A stretch of DNA of 64,000 nucleotides from JAWLHU01 sp049324875 (GTDB lineage: Bacteria > Bacillota > Sulfobacillia > Symbiobacteriales > Symbiobacteriaceae), in NCBI GenBank assembly GCA_049324875.1, contig JBMONC010000006.1, positions 1 to 64,000 on the forward strand, read 5' to 3'. Under the pieces are notes generated by a model. It was not told where the DNA came from and did no database searches. It saw only the letters and a list, made by a program, of their open reading frames with translations. Below are positions 31,482 to 40,012 of this stretch, piece after piece. The stretch's first letter is position 1. Each line of letters opens with the position of its first letter. The position numbers were made by a program, and so were the translations under genes.

Positions 31482-32101
31482 TATCCATTGTAAGTGGTTG
31501 GGGTGCGCCTGTCAAACCAGGCCTGGAGCACAAGGAACCCTCCCCAGAGGGTCGAGAGCACCAGGGCGGCCCCGCGGGCAAAGGGAAACTCCTGCTGATA
31601 GGGGAGGGTGGGGTGGGTCATCAGCAAGCTGTAGTCGATCAGGTCCTGGAACCACATCCAGAGCAGGGCGACGGCGGCCGGCGCCAGGGCGGGCTTGTAG
31701 TGGCGGGCGAAGATCATCGCCTGGAGCCACATGGCCGAGTGGGAGAGGGTCAGGTGGACGAAGGCGAACTCCCAGCCGTACAGGATGCCGGCCTGCGGCA
31801 GGACCACCGAGGTCCAGAGCCCATACTTCATGTTGGAGACGAAGGCGACGGCACCCAGCAGCTGCATGCCGGGCCTGCGCCAGTCAGCCCCGGCCAGCAT
31901 CAAGGCCAGCCAGATGCAGAGCAGAAAGGTGGAACCGGGACTGTCGGGCACCATCAGCCAGTGCTTCAACGGGGTCTCCTGCAGCTGCGGCCAGTACCAG
32001 TAGAAGCCGTAGAGCGACCCGAAGAAGTTGATCAGGAGGAGCGCCCACCACCAGCGCCGGTCGTGGGCAACGGCACGAAAGAGCCCCTGCACCAATGCCA
32101 T
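31481..32101 (-). CDS. DUF1405 (YpjA-like) membrane protein
   Basis: A 206-residue integral membrane protein with six to seven helices. The DUF1405 hallmarks are an early LLINFFGSLYGFYWYWPQL, then FLLCIWLALMLAG after the conserved PDSP, and later WxWFQDLIDYSLLMTHPTLP. B. subtilis YpjA is the known relative; function unknown. The csoR promoter overlaps its 3' end. It follows the TlpA-like gene by 16 nt, probably the same operon. Confidence 0.85.
   Translation of the reverse strand: MALVQGLFRAVAHDRRWWWALLLINFFGSLYGFYWYWPQLQETPLKHWLMVPDSPGSTFLLCIWLALMLAGADWRRPGMQLLGAVAFVSNMKYGLWTSVVLPQAGILYGWEFAFVHLTLSHSAMWLQAMIFARHYKPALAPAAVALLWMWFQDLIDYSLLMTHPTLPYQQEFPFARGAALVLSTLWGGFLVLQAWFDRRTPTTYNG
31487..31515 (-). 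promoter_or_regulatory. sigma-A promoter of the csoR operon
   Basis: TTGACA (31515-31510), a 17-nt spacer, TACAAT (31492-31487). Strong promoter inside the 3' end of the DUF1405 gene, immediately upstream of the CsoR operator. Confidence 0.8.
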
Positions 32102-32117
32102 CGATCGCGTCTCCTTG

Positions 32118-32735
32118 TTACGGCTTGTCCGCCCCGGCCTTCTCCGCCGCGGCGATGTACTCCTCCATCTTCTCCCGGGTCAGCGGCCCGCTGTGGCGGG
32201 CGCGGATCACGCCGTTGGCATCGATGAAGAAGCTGGTGGGAATCCCCTGCACCTGGTAGGCCTCCATCGCCAGCCCCCGGTCGTAGGCGATGGTGAAGCT
32301 GAGCCCCATCGCCTTGGCGAAGGCGGCCATCTTCTCGGCCGGCTCCCGGGCATCGGCCCCGAGGGCGATGATCCGGACCTTATCGCCCATGGCCTGGTGC
32401 AGTTCCTCCATCTCGGGCATCTCCGCCTTGCACGGCGGGCACCAGGTCGCCCAGAAGTTCAGGAAGACCACCTGACCCTTCAGGTCGGCCAGGCTCAGCT
32501 TTTCGCCGGTAAAGACATCGGTCGCCGTGAAGTTGGCGGCCAGGTAGCCGGGGATCGGCTTGACGGCCCCCTTCACCGGGCCCCGGGGCGCCTCCCCCGC
32601 CGGCGGTTGCGCCGCGGCGGGCTCCGGCTGCTCCGGTTCCGGCTGCCTGCTCCCGCCGCAGCCGGCCGCGATGATCATCAGCACCAGGAGGAGGGCGGCC
32701 ATGCGCTGCCGGGATGGCTTCTTCGTCTCGCTCAC
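32118..32735 (-). CDS. TlpA/ResA-like thiol-disulfide lipoprotein
   Basis: A 205-residue lipoprotein. GTG start at 32735, GGAGG 7 nt upstream. Signal and lipobox are at MIIAAGC (lipidated Cys about residue 26), then a Pro/Glu/Ala linker. A thioredoxin-fold domain (about 75-205) has the redox pair WCPPC in VFLNFWATWCPPCKAEMPEM, and the cis-Pro region QGIPTSFFID. It likely reduces extracytoplasmic disulfides, for example in cytochrome c maturation. No ccd or cytochrome genes are adjacent. Confidence 0.92.
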   Translation of the reverse strand: MSETKKPSRQRMAALLLVLMIIAAGCGGSRQPEPEQPEPAAAQPPAGEAPRGPVKGAVKPIPGYLAANFTATDVFTGEKLSLADLKGQVVFLNFWATWCPPCKAEMPEMEELHQAMGDKVRIIALGADAREPAEKMAAFAKAMGLSFTIAYDRGLAMEAYQVQGIPTSFFIDANGVIRARHSGPLTREKMEEYIAAAEKAGADKP

Positions 32736-32784
32736 GGAATCTCACCTCCACGATGCGCTGGACCCAGTATAGCACAGGCAGCGC

Positions 32785-34260
32785 TCAGCGCGCAGCGCCC
32801 CGCCGCTCACGGATCAGCTCCCGCACCACCGCCCGGTCATCGAAGGGGATGCGCTTTCCCTGCCAGACCCAGGTCTGCTCGTGCCCCTTCCCGGCGATGA
32901 TCAAGAGGTCCCCCGGCCGGGCCAGTTCCACGCCGCGGGCGATCGCCTCCCGCCGGTCCGGGATGATCTCATGGGGCCGCTCCCCCAGGCCGGCGGCGAT
33001 CTGGGCGGCCACCTCCAGCGGCTCCTCAGCGTGCATGTTGTCGCTGGTGATGATCACGTAGTCCGCCCCCCGGGCCGCCTCCCCCATCTGGGGCCGCTTT
33101 CCCCGGTCCTTGCCCCCCTCTGCGCCGAAGATCAGAATCGTCCGCCCCCCCGGCTCCGTGGGCCGCAGGGAGACCAGCTTGGCCAGGGCGTCGGGGTTGT
33201 GGGCGAAGTCGACCAGCACATGGAACGGCTGCCCCTCGTCCACCGCCTCCACCCGGCCCGGCACCGGCGGGCAGCCCTCCAGGCCCCGGACGATCCCCTG
33301 CAGGGGCACGCCGGCCTGCCAGCCCACCGCCGCTGCCGCCAGGGCGTTGGCCACGTTGAAGGCCCCGGGCAGCGGCAGGCGGACCCGGACCGGGCTGGCC
33401 CCCGGCAGGTGCAGGGTGAAACCGGTCCCCGCCAACCCCTCGTCCAAGTCGGTGGCCCGCAGATCGGCGGGCCGCTCCAGGCCGAAGGTGATCACCGGAA
33501 TCTCCAGCCCCTCGGCCATCCGCATGACCTGCGGATCGTCGGCATTCAGGATGCAGGCCTTGGGGCAGCCCGGCTTCCGCTCGGGGGTCATCTCCCGCAC
33601 CAGCCTGGCCTTGGAGGCGAAGTAGTGCTCGAAGGTGCCGTGGAACTCAAAGTGGTCCCGGGTGATGTTGGTCACCACTGCCAGGTCGAAGTCGGCGGGC
33701 TCCACCCGGCCCATTGCCAGGGCGTGACTCGAAACCTCCATCACCATCCAGGGACATCCCTCGTCCAAAGCTTGACGGAAAAGTCGGACCAGGTCCACCG
33801 ACTCGGGGGTGGTCAACTCACTGGGGATCGGCGGGCCGGCCAGCTGGTTGAAGACCGTGCCGATCAGGCCCACCGGGCTGCCGAGCTGCTGCAGCACCGA
33901 GCGGATGAAGAAGGTGGTGGTGGTCTTGCCGTTGGTGCCCGTCACGCCCACAAGGCGGAGCCGGGCGGCGGGGTCGCCGTAGAAGAGGCGGGAGAGCCGG
34001 GCGAGCGCCCGGCGGCTGTCGGGCACCCTGATCTGCAGCACCGGCAGCGGCAGGAACTCCTCCACCACCAGGGCCGCCGCCCCCGCATCCACCGCCTCCG
34101 CGGCGAACTGATGCCCATCCGTCTTCTTTCCCCGAAGACAGAAGAACAGTTCGCCCCTTTTCAACGTCTTAGAGTTGTAGGCAAGGCCTGAAAATGAGCC
34201 GGCCACCGGCTGGTTTGTCTCCGCAAGCGGGAAGGCGGCAAGCGCCCTGCTCAGCTCCAA
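32785..34260 (-). CDS. murE: UDP-N-acetylmuramyl-tripeptide synthetase (MurE family), orphan, atypical substrate motif
   Basis: A 491-residue Mur ligase. Start at TTG 34260 (GGGAGG upstream), giving the family-like MELSRALAAF. The N-terminal UDP-MurNAc domain has SGLAYNSKTLKRGELFFCLRG. The ATP site is GVTGTNGKTTTTFFI. EVSSHALAMGRV, NADDPQVMRM and the C-terminal domain are complete. The position where diaminopimelate-adding enzymes have DNPR reads TSDNMHAEEP, so the third residue added (Lys, other amino acid, or another acceptor) is unclear. It is not in a dcw cluster; it sits alone, divergent from moxR. It may be a MurE-like paralogue. Confidence 0.88.
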   Translation of the reverse strand: MELSRALAAFPLAETNQPVAGSFSGLAYNSKTLKRGELFFCLRGKKTDGHQFAAEAVDAGAAALVVEEFLPLPVLQIRVPDSRRALARLSRLFYGDPAARLRLVGVTGTNGKTTTTFFIRSVLQQLGSPVGLIGTVFNQLAGPPIPSELTTPESVDLVRLFRQALDEGCPWMVMEVSSHALAMGRVEPADFDLAVVTNITRDHFEFHGTFEHYFASKARLVREMTPERKPGCPKACILNADDPQVMRMAEGLEIPVITFGLERPADLRATDLDEGLAGTGFTLHLPGASPVRVRLPLPGAFNVANALAAAAVGWQAGVPLQGIVRGLEGCPPVPGRVEAVDEGQPFHVLVDFAHNPDALAKLVSLRPTEPGGRTILIFGAEGGKDRGKRPQMGEAARGADYVIITSDNMHAEEPLEVAAQIAAGLGERPHEIIPDRREAIARGVELARPGDLLIIAGKGHEQTWVWQGKRIPFDDRAVVRELIRERRGAAR

Positions 34261-34376
34261 GGGGAAAGCCTCCCTCTTTTTTACAAATTCTAGCAGGAAT
34301 GGGGCACCATCGAACCGAAGGGTTCTCTGATAGCGAATGGGTGGGAAATGATCGTTCAGCAAGGGGAGTGGATGGG

Positions 34377-35339
34377 TTGGTGCACGCGCAGGAATCGCTC
34401 CAGTTGGTCACTCAGAACATCGAGAAGGTCGTCGTGGGGAAGCGTCGCGAGGTTCAGTATGTCCTGGTTGCGCTCCTCTGCCAGGGTCACATCCTGATCG
34501 AAGACGTCCCCGGCGTGGGAAAGACGACCCTTGTCCGCAGCCTGGCGCGCTCGCTGGGGTGCGAGTTCCGCCGCATTCAGTTTACCCCCGACCTCCTGCC
34601 CTCCGACGTGACCGGCGTCTCGGTTTACAACCAGAAGACCGGCGAGTTTGAGTTCCGCCCGGGCCCGATCATGAGCCAGATCGTCCTGGCGGATGAGATC
34701 AACCGGACCTCGCCGAAGACCCAGTCCGCCCTGCTGGAGTGCATGGAGGAGGGGCAGCTGACCATCGACGGCGTCACCCGCCGGATGCCCCGCCCGTTCC
34801 TGGTGCTGGCCACCCAGAACCCGATTGAGTACGAGGGCACCTTCCCTCTCCCCGAGGCGCAGCTCGACCGCTTCCTCCTGCGGCTGCGGCTGGGCTACCC
34901 GACCCTGGAGGAGGAGAAGCTGGTGGTCCAGCGGGCAAAGCAGCCGCCGCTGGACGAGCTTGGCCAGGTGCTGAGCGCCGAGCAGGTGGTCCAGCTGCAG
35001 CAGGCGGTGAAGGAGATCCACGTGGATGATTCTGTTCAAGAGTATATCATCAAGATCGTACAGGCTACCCGTGACCACAGGGATATCTACCTGGGCGCCT
35101 CCCCCCGGGGCTCCATCTCCCTCTATCGGACGAGCCAGGCGATCGCCATGATTCGGGGGCGCGACTTCGTCAGCCCCGACGACGTGAAGGAGATGGCCCC
35201 CCTGGTGCTCGGCCACCGGCTCATCCTCCGGCCCGAGGCGCAGCTGCGGGGCGCCGGGCCCGACCAGCTTGTGGCGGAGGTGCTCACCCAGGTCCCGGTG
35301 CCGACGGGGGTCAAGAGCTATGCAGCTAAGCATGCGTGA
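34377..35339 (+). CDS. MoxR-family AAA+ ATPase
   Basis: A 320-residue MoxR ATPase. Walker A is EDVPGVGKTTLVRSLA. Walker B is VLADEINRTSPKTQSALLECMEEGQ. The arginine finger region is LATQNPIEYEGTFPLPEAQLDRFLLR, and the lid is SPRGSISLYRTSQAIAMI. TTG 34377 (GGGGAG 8 nt upstream) is preferred over GTG 34380. It probably acts as a chaperone for the DUF58 and transglutaminase proteins encoded next, with which it forms a tight operon (overlap of 20 nt). Confidence 0.92.
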   Translation: MVHAQESLQLVTQNIEKVVVGKRREVQYVLVALLCQGHILIEDVPGVGKTTLVRSLARSLGCEFRRIQFTPDLLPSDVTGVSVYNQKTGEFEFRPGPIMSQIVLADEINRTSPKTQSALLECMEEGQLTIDGVTRRMPRPFLVLATQNPIEYEGTFPLPEAQLDRFLLRLRLGYPTLEEEKLVVQRAKQPPLDELGQVLSAEQVVQLQQAVKEIHVDDSVQEYIIKIVQATRDHRDIYLGASPRGSISLYRTSQAIAMIRGRDFVSPDDVKEMAPLVLGHRLILRPEAQLRGAGPDQLVAEVLTQVPVPTGVKSYAAKHA

Positions 35340-36621
35340 TTGGCGGGTCCCGGTGCTCATCCTGGCGGCTCTGATCTTCGCCCGGATGAGCGGCGGGCGC
35401 CTCCCCTACTTCCTCTTCTACGTGACGGCGATGCTCTGGGCCGGCTCCTGGTTCTGGACCCGCCACGCCCTGCGCCGGACCGACTGCCTGATCCAGGTGG
35501 AGCGGGACCGGACCGAGGTGGGCCAGTCGGTGGGGGTCCGGGTCCGGCTCGACAACGACACCTTCCTGCCCCTGCCCTGGGTGGAGGTGGATGAGAAGAC
35601 GCCCCAGCACCTGGTCACCACCGACATGCCCCGGCAGGCCACCTCGGTGCCGCTGCTGGGCAGCCGGGTGATCAGCTTCAAGCTGACCGCCCGCCGGCGG
35701 GGCCACTACCAGGTGGGGCCGATCCGGGTCCGGCTCGGCGACGCCCTGGGCTTCTTCCAGGGCGAGCGGGAGTTCCGGTCGCGGCTGAGCGTCACCGTCT
35801 TCCCGCGGGTCCACCAGATCGAGGGTCTGCCCATTCCGCTCTCGCAGCCCTTCGGGCCGACCCGGACCCAGGAGCGGGCCTTCGAGGATCCCTCCAACCA
35901 CGCCGAGATCCGCCACTATGTGCCGGGCGACAACCCCCGCCACATCCACTGGAAGACCAGCGCCCGGGTCGGCGATCTGATGATCCGGCAGTACGAGCTG
36001 AACGCCACCACCCAGATGACCATCTTCCTGGACATGAACCAGGCGGTGCAGGTGGGGAGGACCGAGCTGGACGAGCCCTCCACCGAGGAGATGGGGGTGG
36101 AGATCGCCGCCTCCCTGGCCTCGGTCGGCCTGCGCCGCAAGATCGAGACCGGGCTGGTCTGCCACGGGCAGGAGCGGTTCGCCGTCAGCCCGGGGCGGGG
36201 CCAGCGCACCTTCACCGAGATCCTCGAGATCCTGGCCCGGGCCCAGGCCACCGGCCGGGTGCCCATCGAACAGGTGCTGGAGATGGAGACCGCCCACCTC
36301 TCCGGCAAGTCGACCCTGGTGGTGGTCACCCCGTCGCTGACCCCTCGCCTGACCGATCTGCTGCTCCGGCTGCGGGCCAACCATCAGGTGATGCTGCTCC
36401 TCCTGAAGCGGGAGACCTACGGGCCCCGCCTCGCCGAGGCGCCCGTGCGGGTGGAGGAGTCATTCCAGTCGCTGACCGGCCTGCTCACCCTCCGCCGCAT
36501 CCCGATTTACATCGTGCCGGCGGGCGCCGATCTGCGCCTGCTGGCTGAGATGCGCATCACTTCCACGGGAGAGGGGGTGCGGTCATGGTCATCCGGCGGC
36601 CTTCAGCCGGCTACCAGCTAG
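35320..36621 (+). CDS. DUF58 (VWA-like) membrane protein
   Basis: A 433-residue protein with two N-terminal helices (about residues 8-45). A beta-rich cytoplasmic or outer segment follows, then the DUF58 core VPGDNPRHIHWKTSARVGDLMIRQYE (about 215-240) and a von Willebrand A-like fold (TIFLDMNQ). It is the standard partner of MoxR ATPases. It overlaps moxR by 20 nt at its start and the transglutaminase gene by 37 nt at its end. ATG 35320, with 35332 as alternative. Molecular role unknown, likely envelope-related. Confidence 0.88.
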   Translation: MQLSMRDWRVPVLILAALIFARMSGGRLPYFLFYVTAMLWAGSWFWTRHALRRTDCLIQVERDRTEVGQSVGVRVRLDNDTFLPLPWVEVDEKTPQHLVTTDMPRQATSVPLLGSRVISFKLTARRRGHYQVGPIRVRLGDALGFFQGEREFRSRLSVTVFPRVHQIEGLPIPLSQPFGPTRTQERAFEDPSNHAEIRHYVPGDNPRHIHWKTSARVGDLMIRQYELNATTQMTIFLDMNQAVQVGRTELDEPSTEEMGVEIAASLASVGLRRKIETGLVCHGQERFAVSPGRGQRTFTEILEILARAQATGRVPIEQVLEMETAHLSGKSTLVVVTPSLTPRLTDLLLRLRANHQVMLLLLKRETYGPRLAEAPVRVEESFQSLTGLLTLRRIPIYIVPAGADLRLLAEMRITSTGEGVRSWSSGGLQPATS

Positions 36622-38843
36622 CCCTGGCCCTCATCGCCATGGTGATGGTCTCCATCGTGCTCGACTCGCTGGCCGAGTTCTGGCGGATGAGCCTCCCCGG
36701 CAGCCATCTCCTGCTCCTCTCCGTCGCCTCGGTCCTATACGGCTGGCTCTGGTGGCGCGCCCCCTGGGCGGCCAGCATCCTGACCATCGCCGCGACCATC
36801 GGCAGCGTGCTGGGGATCCGCTACTCCCCCGCCTACCTCACCTGGCTCTCCAGGCTGATCCGGGAGGGCGGCGACCTGTACGAGCACCTGCGGGCGGCCC
36901 AGTTCGACGTGACCTTCGGACCGACCCTCGGCCTCTTCCTCCTGGCGGCCACCGCCCTGCTGGCCGGCCTTCTGATCACCTGGGAGGGCTTTGGCCGGGG
37001 CTCCGCCTTCTGGTCCATCGTGGGCGGCCTGCTCCTCTTCGGGACCCAGTGGGCCTGGTTCTTTGACAAGAGCGCCTCCTTCTTCATGGGCTTCGTCATC
37101 ATGGCCCTGGTGCTCTGGACCGTCGGCCAGGCGGCGCAGCGGGACGCAGAGTGGCTCTCCAACGGTCGCCGGATCGGGTACCGGAGCCACATCGCGACGC
37201 CGTTGGCCACGGTCCTGGTGATCTCCCTGTTCGGAGCGCTGCTCCCCTATGAGTTTGCCCCGATCCACCTGGGCGAATTGGGGGTAAAGGTGCAGGAGGC
37301 CTTCCCGGTGCTCAGGGAGCTGCGCGGCGGGGGCGCCGGCACCATCGGCGGGCGGTTCAACCTGGCCGTCACCGGTTTCTCCCCGAACATGGGGAGGCTG
37401 GGCGGGCCGGTTCAGCCCGACGACACCGTCGCCCTCTACCTGACCCCCGTTCAGCCGCTGACCGAGACGATCTACCTGCGGGGCGCCACCTTCCTGGTCT
37501 ACACCGGGGATACCTGGGAGGTCGGGGAGTCCCGGCCGGTGGAGATCCCCTCCGACGGCAACCTGCCCACCAACTACGCCACGGATGTGCTGCGGGAGTT
37601 CGTCACCTTTCGGGTGACCCCGGCGCTCAACTTCGGCCGCACCATCTTCAACGTGCTGGAGCCGATGCGGGTAGACGATCTGAAGAGCAGCCTGCAGGCG
37701 AATGCCGACGGCAACCTCTACGCCACCCGCTCCATTCCCCGGGAGTCCACCTACACCGTGACCGCCCGCCTGCCCCGCTACAGCACCGAGCAGATCCGCC
37801 TCCTGGGCGGCAGTGCGCCCGAGGCCTACTACGAGCCCTACCTGCAGCTCCCCCAGGGGCTGCCGCAGCGGGTGGGCGACCTGGCCGGCAACCTTACCCG
37901 GGGCGTCAACCACCCGTACGATAAGGCGGTCCGGCTGGAGAGCTACTTCCGGGGGATGATGTACGACCTCCAGGCCCCCGCCGCTCCCCCCGGGCGTGAC
38001 TTCGTCGACTTCTTCCTCTTCGACCTCCGGCGGGGCTACTGCACCTACTTCGCCACCGGCATGGTGGTGATGCTGCGGGAGCTGGGCATTCCCGCCCGGC
38101 TGGTGGAAGGCTACGCCGTACCGGTCTCTGCGGACTACACCGAGGATGCGCAGGGGAGGCGGACCTACTCGGTCCTCAACTCCCAGGCCCACGCCTGGGT
38201 GGAGGCCTACTTCCCCGGCTACGGCTGGGTCACCTTCGACCCCACCCCGCGGGACGACCTGCCGACCATCGCCCGCAACACCCCCGCTCCCGATCCCAGC
38301 AGCGACACCGCCTCGGAGCCCACCGAGCCGCTGCCGGAGGATCTGGCCGGACTCGAGAATACACCCCTGGAGGACCTCAACGAAGGCGCCGGCTTCGACA
38401 CCGCCGCCGGCCCCGCCGCCCGGGAGTGGCCCTGGTTCCTGACCCCGCTCCTGGTCCTGGGCCTCCTCTTCCTGGCCGGCCAACGCTACCTGACCTCCCA
38501 GGACCGGCTCGCCTCCACCGAGGGCCGGACCCTGGTGCAGGAGGTCTGGGAGAAGGCGGGCGGCCTGCTGGCCCGCTTCGACTTCGGCCGGGCCCCCCAC
38601 CAGACCCCGCGGGAGTACGCCGTCACTCTGGGTGAGGCCTTCCCGCCCCTGAAGGAGCCCGCCCTCCAGGTGGCCGAGGACTACACCGTCGCCCGCTACG
38701 GCCCCGGCGAAGAGCCGGTGGACGAAGCAGCAAGCGAACGGGCGAAGACCTTCTGGCAGCGGGCCCACGAGGAGCTGTTCAACCGCTACGGCTGGCGCAC
38801 CTACCTCTGGCGCCGCCTGCCCTGGCCCCGCAAAAAACGGTAA
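36585..38843 (+). CDS. TgpA-like transmembrane transglutaminase/protease
   Basis: A 752-residue membrane protein. There are six N-terminal helices (about 10-220, DUF3488/TgpA N-terminal-like) and a long extracytoplasmic domain. A papain-like transglutaminase core follows: catalytic Cys in RRGYCTYFATGMVVMLRELGIPARLVEGY (about 487) and His in NSQAHAWVEAYFPGYGWVTFDPTP (about 530). A late helix (about 616-632) and a cytoplasmic DUF4129-like tail end the protein. It sits in a MoxR-DUF58-TgpA operon, a common but poorly understood envelope module. Terminator downstream. Confidence 0.9.
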   Translation: MVIRRPSAGYQLALALIAMVMVSIVLDSLAEFWRMSLPGSHLLLLSVASVLYGWLWWRAPWAASILTIAATIGSVLGIRYSPAYLTWLSRLIREGGDLYEHLRAAQFDVTFGPTLGLFLLAATALLAGLLITWEGFGRGSAFWSIVGGLLLFGTQWAWFFDKSASFFMGFVIMALVLWTVGQAAQRDAEWLSNGRRIGYRSHIATPLATVLVISLFGALLPYEFAPIHLGELGVKVQEAFPVLRELRGGGAGTIGGRFNLAVTGFSPNMGRLGGPVQPDDTVALYLTPVQPLTETIYLRGATFLVYTGDTWEVGESRPVEIPSDGNLPTNYATDVLREFVTFRVTPALNFGRTIFNVLEPMRVDDLKSSLQANADGNLYATRSIPRESTYTVTARLPRYSTEQIRLLGGSAPEAYYEPYLQLPQGLPQRVGDLAGNLTRGVNHPYDKAVRLESYFRGMMYDLQAPAAPPGRDFVDFFLFDLRRGYCTYFATGMVVMLRELGIPARLVEGYAVPVSADYTEDAQGRRTYSVLNSQAHAWVEAYFPGYGWVTFDPTPRDDLPTIARNTPAPDPSSDTASEPTEPLPEDLAGLENTPLEDLNEGAGFDTAAGPAAREWPWFLTPLLVLGLLFLAGQRYLTSQDRLASTEGRTLVQEVWEKAGGLLARFDFGRAPHQTPREYAVTLGEAFPPLKEPALQVAEDYTVARYGPGEEPVDEAASERAKTFWQRAHEELFNRYGWRTYLWRRLPWPRKKR

Positions 38844-38848
38844 AGCGA

Positions 38849-38878
38849 CAACCGGGTGGCCGTCAGGTCACCCGGTTG
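38849..38878 (+). terminator. rho-independent terminator
   Basis: A 10-bp stem (38849-38858 with 38869-38878) followed by AGCGTTTT. Confidence 0.75.
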
Positions 38879-38915
38879 AGCGTTTTCACTAACACGGATT
38901 ACACGGACAATGACG

Positions 38916-39114
38916 GCCACGGATTACACGGATTACACGGATAAAACAAATATACAAAAATGTAGTTGGTACCCTCTTCATTCGTGGTGCTGGTGCGAAG
39001 CACCGCACCACGGTGGTTCATCATGTGTCCACCCGGTCAGCACCGCTGATGAAAGCGAGGACAAACCGTTATTTATTTTATATATTTATCCGTGTAATCC
39101 GTGTAATCCGTGGC
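38916..39114. repeat. MITE-like inverted-repeat element, copy 1
   Basis: Perfect 30-bp terminal inverted repeats (38916-38945 and 39085-39114), themselves built from tandem 9-mers of the form ACACGGATT. The interior (about 140 bp) is AT-richer than the genome and contains a small hairpin built on GGTGCT...AGCACC. A further partial 9-mer run lies just outside, at 38891-38908. No convincing ORF. The same element recurs at 46806-47062. It fills the 322-nt gap between the transglutaminase and tatC genes. Confidence 0.8.
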
Positions 39115-39136
39115 ATTGATCATAGACCCAACGAAA

Positions 39137-39160
39137 AAGCCGGACCCACAGGCCCGGCTT
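39137..39160 (-). terminator. terminator of tatC
   Basis: A 7-bp stem (39160-39154 with 39143-39137), then TTTTTCG on the minus strand. Confidence 0.7.
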
Positions 39161-39165
39161 CTCGC

Positions 39166-39879
39166 TTATCTGTTCTTCGGCGCCCCGATCCGTGCCAGGA
39201 GGATTGAGAACTCGTAGAGGCCGTAGAGCGGGACCAGGAAGATCGCCATGGAGATCACGTCGGGCGGGGAGAGGACCGCCGCCAGGATCATGATCGCCAG
39301 GAAGGCGAAGCGGCGAACCCGGGCCAGGAAGCCGGCGGTCACCAGGCCGATGCGGGCCAGGATCAGGACCAGCAGCGGCAGCTGGAAGGCGATTCCCAGC
39401 GGGTTGCAGATGCTCAGCACGAAGCCGAGATAGGCGCTGGGGGTGATCTGTGGGGTGACGCCCACGGAGGTGGAGACATCCAGGAAGAAGGTCTTGGAGA
39501 TCGGCACCACCACGAACCAGCCGAAGGCCCAACCCAGGCCGAACATCACGGTGGCGAAGGGAAGGCCCAGGTAGAGGATCCGCTTCTCGTTGGGTTTCAG
39601 GGCCGGGAGGATGAAGGCGACGATCTGGTAGAGCACAAAGGGCAGCGCGAGAATCAGGCCCACCAGAATCGCCAGTTTGAACTGGGTGAGGAAGGTATCG
39701 GCAAAGGTAAACTGGACCAGCTGGACCCCGTCGGTCTTCGCCTGCTCCATGATGAACTTGAAGATCGGCTGGGAGAAGACGACGGCCACGATCACTGCGA
39801 TCACGATCGCCAGGACCGACCGGATGATGCGCTGCCGCAGTTCCGCCAGGTGTTCGAAGAGGGTTTGTTCTCTGTCCAT
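39166..39879 (-). CDS. tatC: twin-arginine translocase subunit TatC
   Basis: A 237-residue membrane protein with six helices. Hallmarks: MDREQTLFEHLAELRQRIIRSV (the family's N-terminal E/HLxELRxR), TEAF-type first loop, PFVLYQIVAFILPALKPNEKR, and FGLGWAFGWFVVVP. It recognises Tat signal peptides and, with TatA, exports folded proteins. Start ATG 39879 (39882 also possible). No tatA gene is visible beside it. Confidence 0.95.
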   Translation of the reverse strand: MDREQTLFEHLAELRQRIIRSVLAIVIAVIVAVVFSQPIFKFIMEQAKTDGVQLVQFTFADTFLTQFKLAILVGLILALPFVLYQIVAFILPALKPNEKRILYLGLPFATVMFGLGWAFGWFVVVPISKTFFLDVSTSVGVTPQITPSAYLGFVLSICNPLGIAFQLPLLVLILARIGLVTAGFLARVRRFAFLAIMILAAVLSPPDVISMAIFLVPLYGLYEFSILLARIGAPKNR

Positions 39880-39948
39880 CATGGTCTCCAAAACTCCCTG
39901 TTGGCTCAGGTTCAGTCCGTGTGACGGAAGACTCCACCCCAAAAAGTG

Positions 39949-39981
39949 TAGCCGGGCCGGAATTCACCGTCAACCCGGCTA
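39949..39981 (-). terminator. terminator of the M42 operon
   Basis: An 8-bp stem (39981-39974 with 39956-39949), then ACACTTTTTGG on the minus strand. Confidence 0.65.
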
Positions 39982-40012
39982 AAGCCCTACATCTTTTCAC
40001 GCACTTTGGTAC

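Noticed and set aside
38891..39114. Tandem 9-mer repeats considered as a CRISPR array
   Set aside because: Repeats are 9 bp, contiguous and arranged as inverted ends; there are no spacers and no cas genes.
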